Source: Tetracentron sinense
Taxonomy: Eukaryota; Streptophyta; Magnoliopsida; Trochodendrales; Trochodendraceae
Direction: 5' to 3'
Assembly (NCBI GenBank): GCA_015143295.1
Contig: CM026560.1
Location: forward strand, 3,908,501-3,972,500
DNA length: 64,000 bases
Under the pieces are notes generated by a model, which did not search any database, had not been told where the DNA came from, and saw nothing but the letters and a program-made list of their open reading frames with translations. Shown here piece after piece: positions 23,901-35,900 of this stretch (within the stretch, counting starts at the first letter, position 1; each line of letters begins with the position of its first letter). The translations under genes were made by a program, and so were the position numbers.

Positions 23901-26900
23901 TAGCACAATCCAAAAAACATGATCTCAATTTTTTTCTAATTGTTTTACAAAAACTCAGAAAAGTATATCTCCGGATCTTAGAAAATTCTCAAAAAATAAT
24001 TAGAATTCTCAAAAAATTACAATCTATCACATGAAATGATAAAAAATTCAAACGCAAAAAACTGGCACATTTTGACAGTTTGTACCATACGAACTGACCT
24101 CATGCTGACATCAACACTCCTCTGAATGCATCCATTCGGTCTTCCCTTTGACTCTGATAACAAGTTGGTTTAGTTTCCGAGGTTATTAGAGTTGGAAGTT
24201 AGGGTTTGAGAGAGAAAGGAAGAAGAAGAAGAAGGATAAGAAGAGTAGGTTTAGGGAAAAATAGTAAGAGAGATTAATGATCTCTCTTACACAAATTTTT
24301 ATTTATATTCCAATAATGGTCTACTATTAGTATATAAGAGCTACTAATAATAACCCACAATACAGTATATAAGAGATAACATAAAGACAAAGCCCATAGG
24401 AATAAAGCCCATAAAGCCTTATTCAACACTTCCACCTCTCACAAAAATCACCCTGTTTTTCATATATTGTGTCTTAAGAAAAAGATTGGTGACACAGTTG
24501 CTGTTACGTCAGCTTACATCATTTTCACATGATGGCAATGTTGTGATGCAACTCAAAGCTATTCTCGACCGTTGGATGGTTAAAAGACATGATGCCTCAA
24601 CCATTCAAGAGGGTTTCCCAACTTTCCAACCTTGAGGACAAGGTCAATGACGAGGGGGAAGGGATGTAACATTGCTCTTTTGAAGATTTTTAATTTTATT
24701 TTTGCTTACTTAATGGTAGGGATGTTATTAGTTTATTTCCTGTATGTTTCCCTTTTTAGTTGGCTGTGCATTATTATGTATGGGGGCTTTACTCCTCTTT
24801 TGGCTCATCAGAAATAATTTTAAAATTTATTTTTATAGTGAAAAGATTGTTACAAGACATGAAATCATATACAATGTTGCAAACGTTAGCTCTGTATAAA
24901 TAAAATAAAACACAATAGAGATAAAACCCAAGCCTAGGGCCCATGGAGGCAGTTGTAAGCTTCCAAAGGCCAGTCCATCGGTGGTTTAGACAGTCAGGTC
25001 TCTTCTGTAATTCATAATTTAAGTTCCTATTTCTAAGTTAATGAGGGACAATTTGAAAATGATGAGTTCAGTTGCTAACATTTCAAGTCCTGATGAAGTT
25101 TATTTTGTTAACCTCTCTGGAATGCAGCATCAGTAAAATTTTCGGATTTAATATTTTATTACTAGAGATTGTTTCATGCTCCTGTGATTTTTTTTGTTGG
25201 TCCTTATTTCCAAGTTCATGAGGATGACTTAAATTACGATAAGTTTAATTTCTATGGCAAGTTATTCATAAAATTTCCATTTGTTCCACATTTCTCGAGT
25301 TCTTGTTTTTTGCAGGTTGTCCATTCTGATATGTAACTCTATCTATTATGTGGCATTCTCAACAACTTTTTTTAAAATTATGCTGATTTCCATCCCTAAA
25401 CTAATTCCAACATGAAAGTATTTAAAACAATCATATAATTTATACAAATCTTTCCATTTTCCAATTCGATCCGATCCATGCATGATGGCTGAATTAAAGT
25501 ATAGTCAATTCTATTCCTAGAGTTTTTTTCTTCATAAAATTCTCCGTTATGCTACTTTTAGGGATTTAATTTTTTCAATTGTGCAGTTTGACATTTATCT
25601 CCAGAATTTATGGAATCGTCAGTTTTAGTTCTTTTCTTGTTCTTTCTTATATGTATACATATAGTTTTTTTTTTTTTTTGTGATAGATGAAATCCCAGAT
25701 AAATGTGGGTACGTTCCACAACTTGATTTCAGAACATTATGACACTTTGTTGGGTTGGTAGGTTTTCTTTTGGGGACTAGACAAACTATTTTGGAGACTA
25801 AAGATGGGGGAAATACTTGGGTTCCACGTTCAATACCCTCAGCAGAAGATGAAGATTTCAACTACAGATTCAACTCCATTAGCTTTAAAGGGAAGGAAGG
25901 ATGGATCGTAGGTAAACCTGCAATTTTGTTGTATACGTCAGATGCTGGAGAAAGCTGGGGAAGGATACCATTAAGTACTCAACTTCCTGGAGATATGGTA
26001 AACTCATCCTTTTGGATCTCAATATGTTTTTTCCTTCTTCTGAATATTAATAATATAGTAAGTTAATCAAATCATACATAGTGTATCATTAATTTGCTCT
26101 TGTCAAGTTTTCCCCTATGTCTAAGTAGAGGTAGATGTAGTGTTTATGGAGTTCTACACTAGAAGAAACTTTACAAGCTGCACTTTATGAAGTGAAGCAT
26201 ATCTATCCAGTATAGCTAAATGGACAAAGAAAAAGAGCATTCTTTGTGGTTCTTAGTTTGAAACTAAATGAGATTATTAATATTCTTAATGCATCTAGGT
26301 CTGTTAGGATTAATTGATGGGCAGGATAAGTGACTACTAAGTATTAACAACCCACTAAGTATTGGAGCTTGCTTGAATTATTTTCACCCATTCTTTTATT
26401 GGGGATGACTTCCATATTAATGTGTTATTGGCTTCACGTTTGATATGTGTAGTTTTGTATTTAATAAATTGGGTAATTTAGTCATCATCACTTCGTGGTC
26501 ATGTATTCCAAAAGTGGAAGAAAATTTAATGCTCTAGCGTTTTGTTACCAAGAAATTTTTTTCAAAAGAAAAGTCAGACAAAAGCAACCCCAGCCTTTTC
26601 AGAAGTGAGGATTTGATTTTCTTTAAAAAAACATGGATTTGGAGAAAAAAGAAGAAAGAAAGAGAAAATCCTAGTTTCATGACCTTCTCCCAAACCCTAA
26701 CATCCCTATCACTCATTCTTCCCATCACCACTTCCACCTCTGCAATCACCACCACCATCGTCACCACTGCCACCACCACCGTCACCATCTCCATCTCCAC
26801 TGCCACCTCCATAGCCACCATTGCCACCACCACCTTCACTTTCACTATCACCATCGCCACCACCGCCTCCGCGACCACCGCTTCTGCCTCCAATATCACT

Positions 26901-29900
26901 ACATTTGTCGTGCCCCAAAATACCCCCTAGGAGTTAGGGGATACTTTTGGTATGACTATATATACCTGCCAAACCATCCTGTAGTGAACAAGGTAATATC
27001 ATACTAAATCAAAGATATGATACAGAGTGCGGAAGCTCATAACAATAGTGCGGAAACGTAAACCAACTTTTTCTTTTTATACATCTAATCTGTATTCCAA
27101 GTTTATACAAAACATATCAAGTACGGGTGGACATGCCCACCATCCAAATACAAAATGATAAGAGTATCTCTCTCTCTCTCTCTCTCTCTCTCTCCAAAAC
27201 CCCTACTCACAGTAGTTTAGATATGGCCACACATCTAGATCTTGATCCTCCTGAGGCTGAAGTGGAATAGGTGTCGCCTCCTCGACGTACTCTTCCTCAA
27301 CCCAAGGATCAGGGTGAAAGGTATCCTCCGGACCTGCCGACATGAAATGTACGGCTGAGTATGGAATATTCAGCGAGTACAAGCTACTAACTAACAATAG
27401 CAACAACAAACTACAATAGCAATAACCAATTACAATTCATAACATCAACATTGGAAGCAACACAACAGCAATAATTGAAACAATGCAAGATCAATAATTA
27501 ACGCAATACTACGATCATGACATGCATGGAATAATGCAAAAACTCCGATAAAACTCATACTTAAAAGTCATGACTTGTTCTTGAAAATAGCTTTTCGTGT
27601 TTTTAAAAAACTTGCTTGTCGTGTTAAAAATTGCTCTTGTCTCGTGGGAATCATACATGTCTTATCTTGTTCTTGTTTGGAATCACTTGTCATGCTTGTC
27701 TTGTCATGTCTTGACATGTCTTTACTTGCCTTGTCATTCTTATCTTGTGAGCCAGATGTTAGTGCCCTTGTAGCGACTTGTGAGCTGGATACGTAAGTAT
27801 CCTTCAGCGAAACATGAATTGAAACGAGTTGTGAGCCAGATACGTAAGTATCCTTCAGCGAAACATGAATTGAAACGACTTGTGAGCCGGATACGTAAGT
27901 ATCCTTTAGCGAAATAGAATAGGTTACACCAACATCCTTGACCGGCCCTCTGTCCGGCTTTATCAACTTGTCTAGTTTTCTTGAAGCTAGAGATGACATA
28001 TCTTGCGATATGCCCTATCTTTGACAGGTCCGATGTTCGGCTTTATCATTCGTTTCGTAAATCACATGTCTTATTGTTGTTTGTTTACATATACTTATAA
28101 TTTTAGAAAACCCGGTTCATGCGTGCATGCATGCGTGTGTGTTGCATTTATGGTGATCATGATGACATGTATGACTAAAAGGGGTAGTGTGTACCATTTC
28201 AATTTCTTAATAAAATCATGATAGGATTTTGACAAGCATATAGGCATTAGAGCAATTTAACATCCTAGGAAAACTACATAACTCATACTTTCATATTCTT
28301 TATTAAATCCATTAAATTCTCATTTATGCATTTCATCGAACACTTGGAATACAACACCCTCATAGCCATTTTATTCAAGTTATTATGTGCATACATTTGA
28401 TCAAACACATGGGGTATGTTCCTTATGTGTGCAATGCCCTTCCAACGTTTTTCCATCACACACCATACATCACATCCACACGGCATCCAATCGCCTCAAC
28501 TCTTCATCCATTCTTACATCCACAACCATTCCTTATCTTGATTATTTTAGGAGTAGTGGTGTAACTCAAGAAAGAGGGAAAACACAAGATCAAAATCATC
28601 ATTTCCAAAGAGAAACCTAAGTTATTGCTAAGCTAGTTAGGAGGGTGTACTAACCTTGAGGATTACTCCAAATTTTGGAGAAAACCCTTGATTGTAGGAA
28701 GCCCTTGAGTAGAAATCTCCAAACTTGATGGAGGATGATCCTTGCTTGAGGATCTTGAGCTTCCCTTGATCTCCCCTTGATCTCACTCCAAACTCCTCTC
28801 GGATTTCCTTTAATCTCCTCTTTCTCTCCCTTAGGTTTAGGTTAAACCCAAAACCCCCAAAGTGAGCCCTATTTATAGGCAAAGGGTTCAAAATCCCCAA
28901 ATCCGGATTCGTAACCCGCGTGCGATCGATCGCATACCAATTGCGATTGATCGCGGGTCCCAGTACGATCGATCGCACATGGGGGTGATCTGTCGCACTT
29001 GAACCCGAAGGTTTTGTCTAATTTCTCCCTGCATGTGATCGATCGCACACCACTGCGATCGATTGCAGATACTTGTGCGATCTATCGCACCTAGAGGAAG
29101 CCTATCGCACATGAACCCAAAGGTTTTTGTCATTTTTCCCTGTATGCGATCGATCGCACCTTACCTGTGATCGATCGCACTCCCCAGTTTTTTCTGGATT
29201 TTCACCTGTAGACCCCTTGGGGTGTTTCCAACTCCCTTTTCATCATCCTTAGGGTACTAAACCCCCTTCTTCATGCTACCTATGGGTCGGTAACCTCCAT
29301 TTCCTCGTAAAACACTAAATTCAAATACATGAAAAGCTGTTTGGCTATGAAAACACTATTCATTAGCTATGAAAAGTTCTAGGGTGCTACAACATCGACC
29401 TCCACCACCACTAAGCCTATTGCCTGCACCACCACCATTATTATTATATTTTAGATCTCTCTCTCTCTCTTTCTGGTGTGTAAGATGGACTCAAACATGT
29501 GACCTCAAGGTTGCAATGTAATTTTCGACCAGATGAGTTATGGGCTCAAGTCCAGCTTCTCTCGTTTCTTAATATAATTCCTCACTCTTGTGAATGGATT
29601 CCCATAATCCGCGGAAATGTTTTCGTGGACAATTGTAATGATTCTGCTCCTGCAATGAGGGTTTTATCCAACCAAACATTGTAGCAGATTTTCCAAACTT
29701 TGATTAATGACCGGTCTGTCGATCGTTGTGGTAGGTGTGAGCTACTGTACTGTAGACTTGTATCAAACCTCTTCCACGATGTCCTCCAAAAATCTGATAG
29801 AAACCCGATCAGATGTAATGGTTTTTGGAAGTTGGAACCCCATGGGGGATGAACAATTTTATGGAAATTAGAAATTAGCAACATGTGAAGCATAATTGTC

Positions 29901-32900
29901 TTCTTGCAACTAATGAAATGAGCAATCTTAGAAAATCGATCAACTACCACGAAATTGAATCCATACCTCTTTGTGTCTGCGACAGTCCCAAAATAAAAAA
30001 TTCATACTATCTTCTCAAGGTGCCTGTTGTAACGGGCAGTGGGATGTAGAGACCTGTGTTTTGAATTTGTCCCTTAGATTTTTGACAAGTTTTCCATCTT
30101 TTAATATGCTTAACACATCCCGCCTCATTCTTGGCTAAAAATACTTTTTCTCTATCATAGCGTAGGTCTTGTCTCATCCCAAAATGTCCTTCCAACCCAC
30201 CACCATGCATATCTAGGATGATACTATTCCGTAGTATATACAGAGTTGATTGCCTTTGAAGAGGAATCTATCATGTAGTGCATACTTCTTAGCTGGCCAC
30301 TAGAACAGTCCTTCCAAATTGAACTAAAGAAAGGGTCAGTAGGATACAATTCTTTGAAGGAATCGAACTTGTTTGTAGTCATGCTGTTTATCAACACGGT
30401 TCTTCTTCTAAGGGTGTCCGCGACCCTATTGTTGGTTCCGATTTGTGCCTTAACACAAATGTAAACTCTTGGAGATAGGAAACCTATCGTGCATGTTTCC
30501 TATTCACCTTTTGCTGGATGTTGAATGCTTTAAAGCTTCATGATCCGAGAACAAAAATAATTCTCTTTGTATTAGGTAATGCCTCCAATGCCTTAGAACT
30601 TGAATAATAGTGTAAAACTCCTAGTAATAAGTGCTATATCTCCTGCGTCTCATTCAATTTCTTACTGTAATAAGACACCAGTCGCTCCTCTTGGCTAAGA
30701 ACAATGCCAATTCCAACACCTGAAGCATCACATTCAACTTTAAATACTATGTCAAAATTAGGCAAAGCAAGAACGGGTGCTGTATACATCTTCTGCTTGA
30801 TTGGAAGCTATCTTTGGCTTCTTTGATCCACTCAAACTTTCTTGTTCTTACGATCTATCAGTAGTGCAATAATAATGCTGAATTTTATGATAAAGCTCCA
30901 ATAGAACATCGCTAAGACATGAAAGCTACGTACTTATCTAACTGTAGTAGGCAAGGTATTAAACTTCGGTTTCGGTATAATCTTTCGATTGCTAAGGAAG
31001 TTGATACGTTTCAAGGAAGTTTAAGTCCAAATAAGTTATGTAAAAATTAAAGAAGTCTGAGAGATTTTAAGAAAACATTGAAAATCTAAGATGAAACTTT
31101 AGAGATTCAATATTTAAGCACAGATACTATATAGAATTCATTATATTATTGATGCAAGCATGTAGTACTCAAATGTGGAAATCGTGCTAAGCGACATGCG
31201 TTGTCTACGTGTCTAAGCTATAATTTCTTTTTGATATTTCTCTATATTGTCAAAAAAAATTTAACTATATTTTATCCTCTTTGTCAAGTGAAGGGGATAT
31301 GTAAGGCCATTTTATTATCTTTATTTTTCAATGATTATCTATGTTAATTGTTTTAGAAACCTGAAAAATTTATGAATGCACATTAAAGTTGATAAATAAT
31401 TGAAATTCAATTTAGTATCTAAATCATTCTCAATCTGCAATTGATGAGTTCAATGTTTTTACAGGACTAAATTAATATATGAAGAGGAGGAGATGAGTAG
31501 TTAAATAGTTTTTAATTTATGAAATATGTTGAGATATGATTGGTTATGTAGGTGTGATATGCCAGATCTTCTATTAAGGGTATACTTGTAATTGACCAAT
31601 TAGGGTTATTTTATAAATATAAAGAGATTAGAGAGAATCTCTCTCTAATCATTTATTCACTATTCATCTTCTTCCTCTTTTCTCTATTTCTCCATCTCCT
31701 TTCTAGGTTTCAAGTTGGTATCAGAGCACAAATCAATCTAGAGAACTCAAAGGGGCAGGAAGACAACTTCCTTTTCACCGTTGTTTCTCTTGTTTTTTCC
31801 TGTAACTTGCTGACTTCAGCATGGGACCTTGTTGATGTAATGATGTCAGCATTTGTTCATCCAAGTTTGGAAGCTGATCATGCCCCGATGATAGCTTGGC
31901 ATGAGGAGATATTTATGGTGAGTTTTGTTTAATTTTTTGGCACCCATTGATGTAGGTTTCTGATTTTTTTTTGAATATTACAGAATTTTCAGTTTTTCTG
32001 TAAAATCAATCGCACGTTTTTGTGGGCTGTTTTTGAACCCCAAATCTGGGTATGGATGGGTCGAAATCTTCATACCTTTCTAATGGGAGTGACTTCATTC
32101 GATTTGGTTGAGTATTGAAGCACTTATGATGAAGATGGTATCCACGGTATAACGTGGAGGTTTCCTGTTTGTGTTCGTAAGCCATTTTTTGGCTCCTTGC
32201 TTCTTCCTGCTGTTTTGGGAGAAAATATGACAAGTTGCCATCTTGAAAGGATGTCTTGGACATTCTAGTGTGATGCAAGTTCCCTATTTGGAGTCCGAAG
32301 AGTTTTGTGGCCTCCCTAGTTGTTTTTTGTGACTTAATACTCGGCTTTTGGAGCTGTTGTGAGAAAAAACAGCAACCTTTAGTCTGGGTTTGACTAATTT
32401 AGAAAAAAAAATGCAAGAAAATGGCAACTGATGGTGTGTCTGAAGGCATATCCAATGCTACGTCGAAGGTTCCAAGTAGTAAGCTCACTCCACCATTCAC
32501 TGGTAACTATGGTGATTATCCGGGAGAGCTAATCACAACCATTAAGTTAAATGACGCCAACCTCCTTGAGTGGTCTCAATCCACTAAGATGTACATCGGC
32601 GGGAGAGGAAAGTTAAGAGTATTTGACAGGTCGAGTGAAAGAACCAGCTACAGAGGCCGAGACATATGACATGTGGGAGCAAGAAAACCTTATGGTTATG
32701 TCATGGTTGTTAAATTGCATGCAACCATTTGTTAGTAGAGATTTCTTGTTTCTTCGGACAACGAAAGAAATTTGGGATAAAGCGACTTGAACCTACTCCC
32801 AACGTCAGAACATTGCCCGGGTGTACCAGTTAAGGCAAGAGATAGCTACCCTTTGTCAGGGGGAGCCGAGTATGTCTACCTATTACTCCACTCTTCAAGG

Positions 32901-35900
32901 CCATTGGAAAGAGTTGGACTATTTTCAGGCCATCCAATGGACACTGATAAAGGCAGAGATAGGCACAGTAAACAGGTGGAACAAAAGAGAATTTTCGACT
33001 TCTTGGTTGGCTTGAATTAGGAATTTGAAATTACCCGGGTTCAGATTTTAGGGAAGGATGGGCTTTCCTCTTTGGACCAAGTTATTCCCTGGTCCAAGGT
33101 GAGGAAAGCAGGAAAAAAGCGATGGTACCTCCTCCAACCAGCGATCATCTCGCCCTAGCTGCATCTTCTAGTTCTCCTAGAGGTGGGAAGTATCCTCCTA
33201 GGAAGAATAGGTCTCCTGATGACAAAGATAAGTTGAAGTATGAGCATTTTGGGGAGACTCGACATACTCGGGAAATTTGTTGGGATCTCATTGGTCAACC
33301 CGCAAGGTTTTCTCGTCCTGGACAACAGTTGAGCACCCCTAGAGGCAACACTGTAGCTTTTATGCCTCCTACCTTGGGTACCTCAGTCGCATCGTTTTCT
33401 CCCCCTGGACCATCTTCCTCCAAGAGCTTCTCTAATGCCGATATTGATTGTCTCTGACGTCTCTTGAGTCAGGTGCATCATATCATATGACTAGTATCTC
33501 TACTGTATTTTCTTCATATAGTCTCTTGTCTGGAAGAGATATAGTCAGAGTTGCTGACGGATCCCTCTCCTCCATCTCTGGAAAGGGTGATGTCAAACTT
33601 ACTGATGCCCTATCTCTCTCATCTGTTCTTCATGTTTCCAATTTTCTACCAATTTGTTATCAACATGGTTTAAAATATTGATACGTATCGACCGATACGG
33701 GCCGATACGTATCCTATTTGGAGCTACCCGATACACTAGTACGTTGAAAAAAAAAAAAAGCTTCACTATATCAGGCCGATACAGGCCCAATACACTCGAT
33801 ACAGGGATTTTTCAACTTATTTTTTTTCTCCTTCCATTTACACTACGATCCACAATACAGACCCGATACACACAACTAATTTACATAATATATTATTTAA
33901 GTAAATGATTTTACTTTTATTTACTTTAGATATTAATATGTAAATAAGGTTATCCCCCTGGTTATGATGCCCCAACCCAACCCTACTTATCAGGAGCCAC
34001 TGGTTATGATGCTCAATCCCAGTCTTCGACTGATAGCTATGGACAGATCACGACTCAGCAACAGGCATATGTACAAATGTACTTGGGCATGTACTGCACT
34101 ATAACAACTTGAACACGGTGGTGTCATCATGTCTGGACCACTTATAATGTATCACTCTACTCAATTCCTAATCCCACAATGATAGAGTATGAGCCGACAC
34201 GAAGCTCAATGTGGTATTGAGCTTCTATCATGTATGTAATTTGATTTGTGAATATAAGGATCTATGTATTTTCATATTTTTGATTTATGAATGCAAGTGA
34301 GCTTCTATCACTTGGTTAAGTAACTATGGTTTGTATTTTCAAACAAATTTATCAGCTCGCACGCCTTTTTTAACTTATAAATTTGTTAACTCTCCTATGT
34401 ATGATTATAAATGTAGTTGGAGACCTTCATTTAGTTTGTTTTTAGCTTATATTTGCATTAAAAGAGGTTTTATGCAAGGTATTCAAGTTTTTTCTTGAGT
34501 ATCGAAAGCTTTTTTAGCGTATCCTAAATTTTTTCGCCGTATCCATCCGATATGGTACCGATACGCTGATACGTATCCTGTTTTGGACTTACCGATATGG
34601 CGACCGATACCGATATTTTGAACCATGGTTATCAATTAGCAGTCTGACCAAAAGTCTTAACTGTTGTGTGACCTTTTTTCCTATTCGTTGTGTGTTTCAG
34701 GATTTGGTGACGAGGAAAACGATTGGGAATGGTCATGAAGCATATGACCTTTATCACTTTTATCTCCTGAATGTGGATGGTTCTCCTTCAGCATTACAGA
34801 TTAGTAGTAATCCTAGTAGTAGTAATAATGATGCCCAACTTCGATTGTGGCATAATCGTCTTAGTCATTTGTCTTTTAAGTCTTTGCAATTGGTCTTTCC
34901 GGACCTGTTTAAGTTTGTTCCTGGTCATAGTCTATAGTGTGAACTCTCCAAACATTGTAGAACTACTTTTTCTCCAAGTATGAATAAAAGTGTGTCTCCG
35001 TTTTAGCTGATTCGTTATGATGTCTGGGGCCCTGCCCTTGCTTTATCTGTACATGTTATCGGAATTTTATTTCTTTGGTAGATGACTTATCCAGTCATAC
35101 CTGAATTTATTTGATGAAGTCTTGTGCTGAAGTCCCACACCTCATCAAGAGGTTTCACAAGATGGTGTTGACTCAATTTGAGAAGCAGATTAAAATTTCA
35201 GATCCGATAATGCGAAGGAATACTTTTGAGGACAACTTACGCCAATATTTGGCCGATTAAAGAATGATCCATCAGAGCACTTGTCCTTATACTCCCCAAC
35301 AAAATGGGCTGGCCGAGCGTAAGAACCGTCACTTTTGGAGGTGGCTCGTAACTTACTTATAGGAATGAATACTCAAAAGAAGTTTTGGGCCGAAGAAGTG
35401 CACACATCCCCCTATTTGATTAATCGCATGTCATCTCGGATACTGAAGTTAAAGTCTCTATATCAACTACTCTGTCCAAATCAGCCTTTGTTTACGATCC
35501 CCCCGCGTGTCTTTGTGTGTCTCTACTTCATTCATATTTTGGGTCCTCATCGAACCAAATTAGATCTGAAATCTATTCGGGGTGTCCTCTTAGGGTACTC
35601 CTCTACACAAAAGGGATACAGATGGTTTGATCCCATGTCAGGTAAATGGTTTGTTACCATGGACATCACCTTTTTTGAGAGTGTTCCATTTCCTCTCGTT
35701 CCTCAACCTCTCTTCAGGAGGAGCATAGTGCATTGTTGGAAGAGAGTTTGCATTCAATTCCCCTTCTGGCGTTGGTCCCTGATGTTATCCATTTTGATTC
35801 TGTTGTTCCTACTGAGACTACTACTAAGAAAAACCTACAAGTGTATACTAGACGCGAAAAGGAGGGGACCATTGTGTACTTTCCTTGGTGGTAACCTTAT

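Larger units (their letters stand above)
13775..24428 (-). mobile_element. Ty1/copia element with both LTRs, inserted in the gypsy element
   Basis: Both ends are defined. The 5-bp target duplication CTTCC lies at 13770-13774 and 24429-24433, and the flanks are the two halves of the gypsy element. In minus orientation it has the 5' LTR 24163-24428, a primer-binding site matching initiator tRNA-Met (TGTTATCAGAGTC, 24150-24162), GAG (about 23600-22400, zinc knuckle region near 22760), integrase (about 21870-17530 around an insertion), RT (17490-14430 around an insertion), RNase H (to about 14050), a polypurine tract and the 3' LTR 13775-14032. Without its two insertions it would be about 5.2 kb, normal for copia. 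Broken, with many lesions. The LTRs are roughly 90% identical by eye, suggesting several million years. Confidence 0.9.
9000..24830 (+). mobile_element. Ty3/gypsy (chromovirus-like) fossil, interrupted by a copia element
   Basis: A primer-binding-like site TGGTATCATAGT begins at 9166, just after CA at 9164-9165, which is the likely end of a 5' LTR. Recognisable parts in order are GAG (about 9620-10050), retropepsin with the SGSTHNF motif (10566-10800), RT with an FYDILIYS block (near 11330-11780), RNase H (12067-12600), and integrase with zinc finger HHCC and core (12780-13570). The C-terminal integrase/chromodomain-like end resumes beyond the copia insertion (24434-24655). It is followed by a GA-rich polypurine tract and a 3' LTR-like segment starting TGTAAC near 24667. 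That segment shares words with 9098-9150. Badly broken, well over ten lesions. It is the oldest layer of the stack. Confidence 0.8.
8941..25761 (+). other. HCF136 intron 1 (16.8 kb)
   Basis: Donor GTCCGT and acceptor TTGGTAG. Nearly all of it is a nested stack: a Ty3/gypsy element, a Ty1/copia element within that, and two solo-LTR-like insertions within the copia. From 24830 to 25761 it is AT-rich intron sequence with nothing recognised. Confidence 0.9.
26906..29391. mobile_element. Solo-LTR-like insertion, 2,486 bp, probable Ty3/gypsy family
   Basis: It begins TGTCGTGCCCC and ends GGGTGCTACA, typical of plant gypsy LTRs. It is flanked by ACATT (26901-26905) and ACATC (29392-29396), a 5-bp duplication with one mismatch. 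The same CAC-rich sequence lies on both sides. No coding domains. It holds a CT microsatellite, a 51-bp triplicate repeat and a cluster of GATCGATC palindromes. Confidence 0.7.

Noticed and set aside
26613-26930. Threonine-rich open frame and matching Gly/Val-rich frames on the minus strand
   Set aside because: All are by-products of the CAC/ACC trinucleotide block, which keeps every frame open.
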